Shown: one piece after another, positions 1 to 7,220 of the stretch
Layout of the letters: every line of letters starts with the position of its first letter
Position numbering within the stretch: the first letter of the stretch is position 1
Assembly: GCA_021802115.1 (NCBI GenBank)
Contig: JAKABA010000007.1
Span: 1-64,000 of the forward strand
DNA from: a bacterium
GTDB lineage: Bacteria; Chloroflexota; Dormibacteria; UBA8260; Bog-877
Reading direction: 5' to 3'
Length of the DNA stretch: 64,000 nucleotides
Made by a program: the position numbers and the translations under genes
The notes under the pieces: model-generated
The model's input: the letters and a program-made list of their open reading frames with translations, nothing else
The model's database searches: none
Told to the model about the DNA's origin: nothing

Positions 1-580
1 GGCGTGAGGGCAACCACAACAGTGGCGCAAGACCCGAAACGGCGACGGCAACCTTGGCAGCGTCCAGGTCGGGAAAGACCGCTCGTCCCGACCGGGTGTC
101 ACTAATAGGCACTCCGTAGGAACGGTCGTCGAAGGGCCCGCCCCCCATGGGCGGCCGTTGCCGAGCCCCGATTTGAGGGCCGCGGCCAGTCGCGTAGGCG
201 GCCGTCGACAGCATCGACACCCGGCTCCGGGTCCCAGCCCCCGCGGGGGGCGAGGGCACCGGCCGCCCGGCCCTGCCCGGCGGCCCGGCGCGGGGTCCCC
301 CAGGGAATTGCCCAGGAGGTCTGAGCGTGATGAGATCAGCGGGTCCCCGGCTGGTCAGGGCCAGGACCCGAAGGTCAGCCCGGTGGCGCGCCCAGATGTC
401 CGTCAGTTCGATGCAAGCGATGCGCTCTCCGGCGAGGGTGGCGAGGGTGCGCTCGACCTCGGCCTCGGGATGGTTGGGAGCGCGCACCACTCCGTCTGCC
501 CAAAGCACTTGGTGGGTCGTGCCCGAGCACTCAACCTCGACCTGAACCGGAGCCAGGCCGCGCCACCAGGGCGCGGTCAA
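1..580 (-). CDS. Uncharacterised protein B, locus 1 (3' end outside window)
   Basis: An open frame on the minus strand starts at a TTG (580-578) that overlaps the TGA of the upstream gene (579-577) and runs without a stop to the window edge, so at least 193 residues are coded and the C-terminus is missing. The first ~85 residues match, segment by segment, the N-terminal module of the intact gene at 9633-10523: PWW near the start, a VEVE/VEVR strand, CSGT-H--LW, an ERTLA-L-GE/GQ segment, a conserved Cys, W-RH--DLRVL-L-SRGP. A Pro/Gly/Arg-rich linker follows, as in the paralogue. The TTGA overlap and gene order are identical at the two loci, which supports both start and reality. No family name or function is known to me; no signal peptide or membrane segment is visible. 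Confidence 0.8.
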   Translation of the reverse strand, partial: MTAPWWRGLAPVQVEVECSGTTHQVLWADGVVRAPNHPEAEVERTLATLAGERIACIELTDIWARHRADLRVLALTSRGPADLITLRPPGQFPGGPRAGPPGRAGRPVPSPPAGAGTRSRVSMLSTAAYATGRGPQIGARQRPPMGGGPFDDRSYGVPISDTRSGRAVFPDLDAAKVAVAVSGLAPLLWLPSR

Positions 581-1572
581 GGACCCGTCCCAGCCGCCAG
601 CGCCACCCTTACCACGGCCCGCTGGGAGGTGCCCGTGGGCATCAGGCGCAGCTCTCGGGCGAGGGGGTCCAGCGCTGGCCAGAACTCGACTGTTGCGGCT
701 GAGTATTCAGGTCTCGTCTGGCTCGCGATCACGCCCCCCAGATACACCCCCCCCAGATCGTCCTCAGCCCACCAGGTCAGCCTTTCCACTCCGAGGGTGG
801 AGAAGGCTCCGCCGATGGCGATAGCCGGCGACGCCGTCACCCGGGCAGTAAACCCCGAACGGCCCCAGGTGACAGCTTCGATGACCACCACCACGCCATC
901 AATCGCCGGAGTCGCAACGCCAAGTGCGGCTGTCCGTGGTGTCCTCTGATCCGGGCTCCTCCGGGCATTTCGGATGAGGGTTTGCCACGGCTCTGGAAGT
1001 GGGCCGGTGAGGCCCTGCCCGGTCAGGGCAGAGGCCACGGCGCGAACCTGGGCCAGCTCGGGCGAGTCACGGTCCACCGCGTCCACCGCCGCGAGGGCAT
1101 CGATGGCGCCTTCGAGGTCGGGGCCAGGGCCGTGGAAGCCGACGCCGCGCAACCGGTGGGCCCCGGCGATCTGACGCCAGAGGTGGGCGAGGGCCGGTTC
1201 CTGTTGGGGCAGAGGCTCGAGGGAGACGCTGACTTCGGCGGGGGCCGATGGCGACAGCGGAATTCGACTGCCTCCCAGGTCCAGCCAGCTGGTGTTCCTC
1301 GCTAGCCCGGGACTCACCTCCAGGGTGCCCTCGATGCCGTGCGCTCCCTCGGACCCACTGAACATGGCCATCCCATGCTGCCCCTGGTCGTCGCTGATCG
1401 AGACCTGTGGGAACGGGTTGCCCGGTAGGTGGGTCATCGGCCGGTCCCCGCTCACAGCGATGATGGTGGAATCGGCTCTTAGCGCCACGTAGAGGACGGT
1501 CAGCTGCCCTGCCGGCAGGTCGATCACGGCGTCGCAGGCGACCACCCGAGGCGGGTTCAGCGTGGCCGCCAC
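577..1572 (-). CDS. Uncharacterised protein A, C-terminal part (locus 1; gene split)
   Basis: This 331-residue protein matches residues ~80-410 of the intact protein A at 8404-9636. It appears to hold two beta-rich modules (roughly 8-95 and 205-325) around a helical middle. Shared signatures are PPRVVACD near the start, a WLDLGG/WIELDG strand, LPEPW, a TWW/IWWA-DLG--YLG segment, and near the C-terminus LDP-A-ELRL-PTG-S-RAVV. The GTG start lies three bases past the stop of the upstream reading frame that encodes the N-terminal helical domain, and AGGG about eight bases upstream could serve as a weak ribosome site for re-initiation. Its stop overlaps the TTG start of protein B. Function is unknown; the tryptophan-rich beta modules look like recognition or scaffold domains, but that is inference. 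Confidence 0.8.
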   Translation of the reverse strand: MAATLNPPRVVACDAVIDLPAGQLTVLYVALRADSTIIAVSGDRPMTHLPGNPFPQVSISDDQGQHGMAMFSGSEGAHGIEGTLEVSPGLARNTSWLDLGGSRIPLSPSAPAEVSVSLEPLPQQEPALAHLWRQIAGAHRLRGVGFHGPGPDLEGAIDALAAVDAVDRDSPELAQVRAVASALTGQGLTGPLPEPWQTLIRNARRSPDQRTPRTAALGVATPAIDGVVVVIEAVTWGRSGFTARVTASPAIAIGGAFSTLGVERLTWWAEDDLGGVYLGGVIASQTRPEYSAATVEFWPALDPLARELRLMPTGTSQRAVVRVALAAGTGP

Positions 1573-1574
1573 CC

Positions 1575-1805
1575 CTACGCCCTGGCCGCTGTGGAAGGAG
1601 GGGGCGCCCGCTCCCGAAGGAAGAGGGCCAGGGAGTGGTCGGCCATCACCTCCGCCGCGACCTCCCTGGTGAGTGCGCCCACCGCCACCAGGGCGGTGGC
1701 GGCGGTGGAGACGGTGCCGCCGAAGGGCCCCTCGCGCTCGCCCTGCTGGAGGGCGCGCTCAGCCTGCCGTCGCAGGTAGAGCTCGGCTTCGACGGGGTCA
1801 GCCAT
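1575..1805 (-). CDS. Uncharacterised protein A, N-terminal helical part (locus 1; gene split)
   Basis: A 76-residue helical segment starting at ATG 1805 (an ATG at 1823 is possible). It aligns with the first ~70 residues of the intact protein A at 8404: AELYLRRQAERAL against AELHLRLAGEAAL, then a pattern of LVA--L---EVA--VM-DHSLAL-LR. The frame ends at TAG 1577-1575, exactly where the paralogue has its Pro-rich interdomain linker, and the remainder continues in another frame from 1572. It is read divergently from the MoxR gene, with only 55 bp between the two starts, so both directions probably share a control region. Either natural gene fission, a frameshift mutation or an assembly indel explains the split. 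Confidence 0.7.
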   Translation of the reverse strand: MADPVEAELYLRRQAERALQQGEREGPFGGTVSTAATALVAVGALTREVAAEVMADHSLALFLRERAPPPSTAARA

Positions 1806-1860
1806 TGGTGACCAGCATCCCACAGCGCCCGGCGGACTGGGTACCGCATAGTTGTCTCCG

Positions 1861-2964
1861 ATGGACAGTCAGGCCCCGGTCGTGGAGGCGCTGGCGGTCG
1901 CCGTCGGGGCTCGGGTCCCGGTCCTGCTCTGGGGGGCTCCCGGCACCGGCAAGACCTCCGTGATTCGCGCCATGGCGGCGGCGAGCGGACTCGCCTGCGA
2001 GACCGTGATCTCCTCCATCCGAGAACCGTCTGACTTCGCCGGCCTACCCGTGATCTCCAGCGACGCCAAGGGCGTTCGGGTGAACCTGGCGCCGCCCGGA
2101 TGGGCGGAGAGGCTCTGCGCCATCGGCCAGGGGCTCCTGTTCTTCGACGAGGTGTCAACCGCGCCTCCGGCGGTGCAGGCGGCCCTGCTGCGAGTGGTTC
2201 TGGAGCGCACCGTAGGCGACCTCGCCCTTCCGGACGAGGTGGCTGTGGTGGCCGCCGCCAACCCACCCGAGCAGGCGGCCGACGGCTGGGACCTCTCCGC
2301 CCCGCTGGCCAATCGCTTCTGCCATCTCGAGTGGCCGGTGGATGCCCGCGCTCTGGCCGACGGGCTCGCGGGGGGCTGGCCAGCGCCGCCCGCGGCCCGG
2401 CTGGACCCAAGCTGGGAGCGTCGCGTCCCAGTCGCTCGGGCCTGGGTCGCCGGGTTCCTGCGGGTGCGGCCGGACCTGGCCGTGGCGGTGCCGGAAGACG
2501 CCGCCAGAGCTGGTCGGGCCTGGCCCAGCCCCCGAACCTGGGACATGACCGCGCGTCTCCTCGCCGCCGCCGAGGCGGCCGGGGCCAGCGACCTGTCCAA
2601 GTCTCTTCTGGTTCAGGGAGCGGTCGGCCCGGGGCCGGCTGTGGAGATGCTCTCCTGGCTGTTGGAAGCCGACCTGCCCGACCCCGAGGCGGTCCTGGCC
2701 AATCCTGAGGGATTCTTGCTTCCGGACCGGGGTGACCGGGCGTATGCGGCGCTGTCTTCGGTGGCGGCGGCGGTGGCCGCAGACCCGACCCCGGACCGCT
2801 GGGCCAGAGGCTGGGCGGTGTTCGGCCGGGCCGGCGAGTCCGCTCCCGACGTGGCGGCCGCCGCGGCGCGCACCCTGGCCAGGGCTCGGCCGCCGGGAGC
2901 CCCAATTCCTCCAGAGGTGGCGAGCTTCACCTCTTTGCTCCAGGATGCCGGCCTGCTGGGTTGA
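1861..2964 (+). CDS. MoxR-type AAA+ ATPase
   Basis: A 367-residue cytoplasmic ATPase. Walker A GAPGTGKTS is at residues 25-33, Walker B FFDE at 94-97, and a sensor-1 Asn in AAANPPE at about 134, followed by the helical lid domain. In this family an AAA+ hexamer works with a vWA protein to remodel or insert cofactors into a client (NorQ/NorD, CbbQ/CbbO and RavA/ViaA are known pairs). The vWA gene follows directly with a four-base TTGA overlap, so the two are translationally coupled. ATG 1861 is preferred over the in-frame TTG at 1852; a CATAGT box lies eight bases upstream of the ATG, so the transcript may be almost leaderless. Divergent genes encode the uncharacterised A and B proteins, the likely third components. 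Confidence 0.92.
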   Translation: MDSQAPVVEALAVAVGARVPVLLWGAPGTGKTSVIRAMAAASGLACETVISSIREPSDFAGLPVISSDAKGVRVNLAPPGWAERLCAIGQGLLFFDEVSTAPPAVQAALLRVVLERTVGDLALPDEVAVVAAANPPEQAADGWDLSAPLANRFCHLEWPVDARALADGLAGGWPAPPAARLDPSWERRVPVARAWVAGFLRVRPDLAVAVPEDAARAGRAWPSPRTWDMTARLLAAAEAAGASDLSKSLLVQGAVGPGPAVEMLSWLLEADLPDPEAVLANPEGFLLPDRGDRAYAALSSVAAAVAADPTPDRWARGWAVFGRAGESAPDVAAAAARTLARARPPGAPIPPEVASFTSLLQDAGLLG

Positions 2965-4163
2965 CCAGGGCGGGCCTCGACAAGCGCAAGCTGGCCGCGT
3001 CTCGGCTCTGGGCCACGACTCAGATGCCCTACCTGGCCGCCGCTCTGTTCGCCGCCTCGACCAGAGCTGAGCCCGGCTGCGCCACCGTCGCGGCCGACCG
3101 ATCCTGGGAGATCCACGCTGACCCCAATGTCGTGGACCAGCTCAGTGTTGAGGAGCTGGGGCGGCTGCTCCTGCACCTCCTGGGCCATCTGATTCGCGAT
3201 CACGCCCAGCGAGCGGACATCGTCGGCCTCAGTGGGGCCGACGGCCCGGAGCGCTGGAACCGCGCCGCCGATGCCGAGATCAACGACGATCTGGTCGCCA
3301 TGGGGCTGGTGCCCCGAGTTGCGCCCGATCTGCCGGGAGACTTCGCCCAGGCCGTCGGTGGGCTAGCCGAGAGCTATCTTCAGGCGGCGCCGGCCGGCCG
3401 CCCCTGGGACTGTGGCTCCGGCTGTGATGGCCGACCCCGGCCGTGGGACGCGGCGGGCCAACCGCTGGGTGAGGATGGCCATGGGCTCACCGGCCAACAG
3501 GCCGCCCTGCTGCGATCGTCGGTGGCGGCCGCCATCCACCAGGCGTCAGCCCAGCAGCCGGGTTCGATCCCCGGGGGCTGGCTGCGCTGGGCCGAGACGG
3601 TGCTGCCGTCGCGTGTCGACTGGCGGCGGGTCCTGGCGGCCGAGATCCGCCAGGGAGTGGCCAGCGTGGCTGGAGCGGTCGACTACACCTACCGCCGGCC
3701 CTCGCGCCGGGCCCAGGCGGCGCCACAGGTGGTGCTGCCGTCACTGCACCGGCCGGTCCCGGAGGTGGCCATCGTGTGCGACACGTCGGGGTCGATGCAC
3801 GACCAGCTCCTGGCCCGGGCGCTGGCTGAGGTCGAGGGAATCCTGAGCCGTGCGGGAGTCCGCCAGGCCCAGGTGCGGGTCCTGGCGGTCGACACCAACG
3901 TGCAGGCGGTGCGGCGGGTTACCCGCGCCAGCCAGGTGCAGCTGGCCGGCGGGGGAGGCACTGACATGGCCGCCGGGATCGCCGCCGCGGTGGCCCTCAG
4001 GCCGCGGCCCTCGGTGGTGATCGTGCTAACCGACGGCTATACCCCCTGGCCGTCCCGGCCGCCGCCAGCCACGCGGGTGGTGGCCGGGATTCTCACCCAG
4101 AACCAATTTGGGATGCCCGTCGAGGCGCCGCCGGCCTGGGTGCGGGCGGTGCTCATCGACTAG
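2961..4163 (+). CDS. vWA-domain protein with degenerate metallopeptidase-like (DUF2201-type) N-terminal domain
   Basis: A 400-residue partner of the upstream MoxR ATPase, starting at a TTG that overlaps its stop. The N-terminal half resembles the DUF2201 putative metallopeptidase domain, but the expected HExxH reads HLLGH (His72, His76), with Leu in place of the catalytic Glu and a further His at 81. The C-terminal vWA domain has an intact MIDAS: DTSGS beginning at Asp274, a GGGTD loop and an LTDG strand. Family knowledge says such proteins bind clients through the metal site and deliver them to the AAA+ partner. Loss of the Glu suggests binding rather than proteolysis here. No membrane segment is visible. 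The gene ends convergently with the hydrolase at 4439. Confidence 0.9.
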   Translation: MTRAGLDKRKLAASRLWATTQMPYLAAALFAASTRAEPGCATVAADRSWEIHADPNVVDQLSVEELGRLLLHLLGHLIRDHAQRADIVGLSGADGPERWNRAADAEINDDLVAMGLVPRVAPDLPGDFAQAVGGLAESYLQAAPAGRPWDCGSGCDGRPRPWDAAGQPLGEDGHGLTGQQAALLRSSVAAAIHQASAQQPGSIPGGWLRWAETVLPSRVDWRRVLAAEIRQGVASVAGAVDYTYRRPSRRAQAAPQVVLPSLHRPVPEVAIVCDTSGSMHDQLLARALAEVEGILSRAGVRQAQVRVLAVDTNVQAVRRVTRASQVQLAGGGGTDMAAGIAAAVALRPRPSVVIVLTDGYTPWPSRPPPATRVVAGILTQNQFGMPVEAPPAWVRAVLID

Positions 4164-4202
4164 TCCGGTCCAAGCGGTCGCCGGCGGCCCGATTTGAGGA
4201 GC

Positions 4203-4235
4203 CCTGGGAGCGCGCACGGAGCGCTCGTGCCCAGG
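4203..4235 (+). terminator. Possible terminator hairpin after the vWA gene
   Basis: A compound inverted repeat lies 40 bases after the vWA stop: an outer CCTGGG/CCCAGG stem encloses an inner GAGCGC/GCGCTC stem. No T-run follows, so it is at best a G+C-rich, Rho-assisted or bidirectional signal between the two convergent genes. Confidence 0.3.
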
Positions 4236-4438
4236 CGCGGGTTGGACCCAGGCCGGGCCCGGCAAGCCAGCGCCGGAGGGCGCCGGATCGACGGCTCCAA
4301 GTCTCTGCGAGGTCGGTCGACGGGACCAAGAGCAGGTTCCGCAGCGGGATCGACTAACCGGCGCGCCCCGCGGGCGAGCTGTTGGCGCACTACGATTTCG
4401 CGGCTTCGCTTGGGTGGTCGCGGTAGCGCTGCAGTCGT

Positions 4439-5326
4439 TCAACTATGGTCAACAACGCTGAAGAAGTCGAGAAGAGCGTGTGCCACCTGGTCGGGCGCCT
4501 CTAGGGCCGCGTAGTGGCCCACGCCTGCGAGAGTCACGGATCGGACTGGATCGGCGCTGACCTGGCTCATCGTTGCGAAGGTGAACCCGCCCCCTCCCGC
4601 TCCGATCGCCAGCACTGGGACTTTCAGTTTGTGGTCGGCGACCAGGGTCACGATCTCGTCGCCCTCTTGGAGCATGGACCGGTAGAGGCCGATCGCTCCT
4701 CGCCATCCATCGGGACGGGAGTAGGTACGGACGAATTCGTCGATGTCGGCGTCGGTGATCGCTCCCGGGCTGGCGCTCATGGCCGCAAAGGCGACCCGTC
4801 CGAGGAACTCGCGCTCGCGACCGGCCAGGAGCATCTCGGGGACCCCGGGGGCGGCAAGAACGCCGATGTACCAGGTACCCCCGTGGGTGACATCGGCCAG
4901 CCTCTCAAGGCCGAACCCGGGCAGGCCCATCTCGATGGCGGTCAGGCCGAGCACATCCTGTGGGTGGGTAGCGGCGAGGCGCAACACAGTCGCCCCGCTG
5001 ATGTCCTGGCCGGTGAGGTGGACTGGGCCGACGTGGAGCTCTTCAATCAGCAGGTGCAGGTCCTCGGCGGAGGTCCGGCTCCCGTAGCGGTCCGACCCGT
5101 TGTCGGAGTCACCGAACCCTCGCAGATCTACTGCATAGACACGGTGGCTGGCGGCGAGCAGCGGGATGACCTTGTGGAAGGTCCACCACGTCTCGGGGAA
5201 ACCATGGACCAGCAGAACTGGAGTTCCTGCAGTCCCCGCAGCCACGTAGTGCAGCTCGGTCCCGTTGAGCTTGGCGTAATGGTGCGTGACTCCGGCCAGT
5301 GAGGCGCGCTCGGCAGTTGCGGTCAT
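4439..5326 (-). CDS. Alpha/beta hydrolase, epoxide hydrolase/haloalkane dehalogenase type
   Basis: A 295-residue hydrolase of the HGFP subfamily. The oxyanion motif HGFPETW lies near residue 42, the nucleophile is an Asp in a GQDISG elbow (families with Asp here are epoxide hydrolases and haloalkane dehalogenases, not serine esterases), and the catalytic His is in GVGHYAALE near the C-terminus. The cap region lies between. The substrate cannot be read from sequence. ATG 5326 is preceded by a strong GGGGGAG ribosome site. It is divergent from a MarR gene, and an almost perfect palindrome lies between the two starts, so it is probably the MarR target and induced by its substrate or a related compound. 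Confidence 0.88.
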   Translation of the reverse strand: MTATAERASLAGVTHHYAKLNGTELHYVAAGTAGTPVLLVHGFPETWWTFHKVIPLLAASHRVYAVDLRGFGDSDNGSDRYGSRTSAEDLHLLIEELHVGPVHLTGQDISGATVLRLAATHPQDVLGLTAIEMGLPGFGLERLADVTHGGTWYIGVLAAPGVPEMLLAGREREFLGRVAFAAMSASPGAITDADIDEFVRTYSRPDGWRGAIGLYRSMLQEGDEIVTLVADHKLKVPVLAIGAGGGGFTFATMSQVSADPVRSVTLAGVGHYAALEAPDQVAHALLDFFSVVDHS

Positions 5327-5344
5327 ATCTATCTCCCCCTGATC

Positions 5345-5383
5345 GTCAACCTAGTTGTCCACATAGTAGACAACTAAGTTGAC
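5345..5383. promoter_or_regulatory. MarR operator between hydrolase and marR
   Basis: Two 15-base arms, GTCAACCTAGTTGTC (5345-5359) and GACAACTAAGTTGAC (5369-5383), form an inverted repeat matching at 14 of 15 positions around a 9-base spacer. A second, overlapping perfect palindrome TTGAC-CTT-GTCAA spans 5379-5391. The region is markedly A+T-richer than its surroundings and lies between divergent starts, the classic place for autoregulation by a MarR dimer that also controls the hydrolase. Confidence 0.75.
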
Positions 5384-5415
5384 CTTGTCAAGGCGTCTGC
5401 CTTACGATCCGCTTC

Positions 5416-5895
5416 ATGTCACGCTCGGGTGCCGACCTCGCCCTGCTCCTGCTCGGAGGATTTCGCGTCCTGGTAGACGATGCGCTCCTGGAGCTCGCCA
5501 AGCGCGGATATGAGGATGTGCGCCCCGTCCACGACTTCACAATGCGAGCCATCGCGGCGGGCGCCGACAATGCTTCCGAGCTGGGTCGCCGTCTGTCTGT
5601 GTCCAAGCAGGCGGCGGCAAAGACAGTGGCGGTGCTCGAGGAGCGCGGCTACGTGGAACGCGGGCCCGATCCGCTCGACGCCCGCCGCAAGCGCCTTCAG
5701 GTCACGACGCTCGGCTTCGAAGTCATGCGAGTGGGCGAAGCCGTCTTCGACGAATTGCGTGACAAGTGGAAGCGGCAGATCGGCACCAAACAGCTCGAGC
5801 GCCTTGAGGCTGACCTGGCGGCCCTGGTCGGCCCATCGCCGGTGCGCGTAGAAGCGCCCGGCTGGATCGTCCACAGCCTCGATCAGACGACCTAA
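5416..5895 (+). CDS. MarR-family transcriptional regulator
   Basis: A 159-residue winged-helix regulator. The core reads SELGRRLSVSKQAAAKTVAVLEERG (given here in parts: helix-turn-helix SELGRRLSVSKQAAAK at ~54-69, then VLEERGYVER) and continues into the wing with the PDPLDARRKRLQVT segment typical of MarR (consensus D-RD-R). Flanking helices form the dimer interface. The start at ATG 5416 places the palindromic operator 33 bases upstream. Divergent orientation to an alpha/beta hydrolase suggests the regulator senses a small, probably aromatic or lipophilic, compound handled by that enzyme; the ligand is unknown. Confidence 0.9.
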   Translation: MSRSGADLALLLLGGFRVLVDDALLELAKRGYEDVRPVHDFTMRAIAAGADNASELGRRLSVSKQAAAKTVAVLEERGYVERGPDPLDARRKRLQVTTLGFEVMRVGEAVFDELRDKWKRQIGTKQLERLEADLAALVGPSPVRVEAPGWIVHSLDQTT

Positions 5896-6257
5896 CGGTC
5901 GAGGAGGAGGGCTGTCCTCGCATCCAGGAGTCGTGTCCATTAGCGGAACGGCCGTAGACGAAACCCCGAGGTTTTGCCCGGCCAAACGGGGTGCCCAGCG
6001 GGAGGCCCCTTCCGGACCGGCATGGGGAGCACCGCAGATGTCGCCGAGCGTTCGGCGGGTGGGGTCCCGAGGTGCCCAGAATGTGCCGTCCCGCGCCGGA
6101 ACAGCCGCGAGCGCAAAGGTGGCCGGGATACCGCGCCCCGCTGCAATCCGAAGTCCCGGCGATTGTGTCCCGCGCCAAATGGGGGTGGAGGGGCTGGCGA
6201 CCGGGTTAAGTCCGCTCTGAGCTACTGGAACGGACCGGAGCTCGGCCCGCCCCAGGG
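5896..6257. other. Intergenic region, no gene seen
   Basis: 362 bases between convergent genes. No open frame has homology I recognise. A short hairpin AAACC-CCGA-GGTTT followed by T at 5961-5975 is a weak terminator candidate after the MarR gene. Confidence 0.4.
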
Positions 6258-6866
6258 TCAGGTGCTCTTGTCCTCGATCTCCCAGGCATGGTCGAGCAGG
6301 TGCCAGGCGCAGCGCTGGGCGGCTTGGCGAGCGGTCCAGCCGCCCGCACTGGATCCCGATCCAATCGCGGTTGCCAGGGCTGAGCGCTGCTCCGGCCAGG
6401 TGGTGCTCGGGCCCAGCATCAAGCCCAGCTTGCGCGCGTAGCTGCGCTCTCTCTCGCGCACGTGCTCGATGACGGCGTCGCGGTCCCGTCCGCCGCCCCG
6501 GGGCCCCTTGCGCAGCGTCTCAGGGGCCGAGTCGCGGACCCGGTCAAGGCAGCCCCAGCAGGCTTCCAGAATCTGAGCGAACCGGGTCGCCTCCGCCGCG
6601 CTCAATGGCTCGCTGTCCCAGGGCTGGGCCGGGCCCGGCGCCCCGAAATCGGTCCATTTCGCACCGGACACGTGGCCGACCACCTGGAGCGGCTCGGCCG
6701 AGAACGAGGGTCCGATGGCGGCCGCGTAGCGAGGTGCGTAGTCGACCAACGCCTGCAAGGCAGCGGCCTCGCCGCGGCCACGACGGCACCATCCGGGCCA
6801 CTCCAGGGCAACCGCGAACACCCAGGTCTTGCCACTCTCCAGGTAGACCCGGCAGGAGCCACGCAT
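6258..6866 (-). CDS. DinB-like conserved hypothetical protein
   Basis: A 202-residue protein of a type I know as an unnamed family in high-G+C bacteria. The N-terminal strand region (YLESGKTWVFAVALEWPGWC) resembles a HicB-like fold; the remainder is a helical DinB-like bundle with KGPRGGGRD, a central H-RE-E--Y segment and a C-terminal RCAWHLLDHAWEIED segment in which the His residues sit where DinB proteins bind metal. ATG 6866 is chosen because family resemblance begins there; upstream in-frame ATGs at 6908 and 6959 add residues with no family match. Role unknown; DinB-like proteins include thiol-dependent S-transferases and stress proteins. Confidence 0.65.
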   Translation of the reverse strand: MRGSCRVYLESGKTWVFAVALEWPGWCRRGRGEAAALQALVDYAPRYAAAIGPSFSAEPLQVVGHVSGAKWTDFGAPGPAQPWDSEPLSAAEATRFAQILEACWGCLDRVRDSAPETLRKGPRGGGRDRDAVIEHVRERERSYARKLGLMLGPSTTWPEQRSALATAIGSGSSAGGWTARQAAQRCAWHLLDHAWEIEDKST

Positions 6867-7220
6867 GTGACCATGGTGACGCCCAAGGTCGGCGGGGTCC
6901 ATCGGCATCGGCAACCTACGGTCCCCCTGGGGCGCCTGCCAAAGGATTGGCCGTCCCACCCGGAATCGGGCGGGCGCGCTCCAAGCGGCCCTCAGCTGGG
7001 CGGTGCGAAGACTCAGAGGCGGCGGGCCCAGTCGCTGCGGGAATTGGCGGATCCCGACCGCCGTATCCTGGGACCAGCGTCGCCCGGGCGGATGTGGTAG
7101 CCCCGCGCCGACCGGCGCGGGCCCGTCGGGCGGCGATCAATTGGGAGGCGATATGAGAGGTTGCACCGGCATCGACCAGGGGGTGGCCGCCCTCTCGTCC
7201 GAGCTGAGGAGCACTTGCCC
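6867..7220. other. Divergent intergenic region, no gene seen
   Basis: 354 bases between the DinB-like gene and the aldo/keto reductase. No supported gene. It should contain both promoters; AGGAG at 7206-7210 is the ribosome site of the reductase. Confidence 0.4.

Noticed and set aside
158..949. A 263-codon plus-strand open frame.
   Set aside because: Antisense to protein B and protein A of locus 1, Arg/Pro-rich, with no family pattern; the minus-strand genes align with intact paralogues.
3558..3574. CCGGG-TTCGATC-CCCGG looks like a tRNA T-arm on the plus strand.
   Set aside because: It lies within the strongly supported vWA gene, and no D-arm, anticodon arm or acceptor stem can be built upstream.
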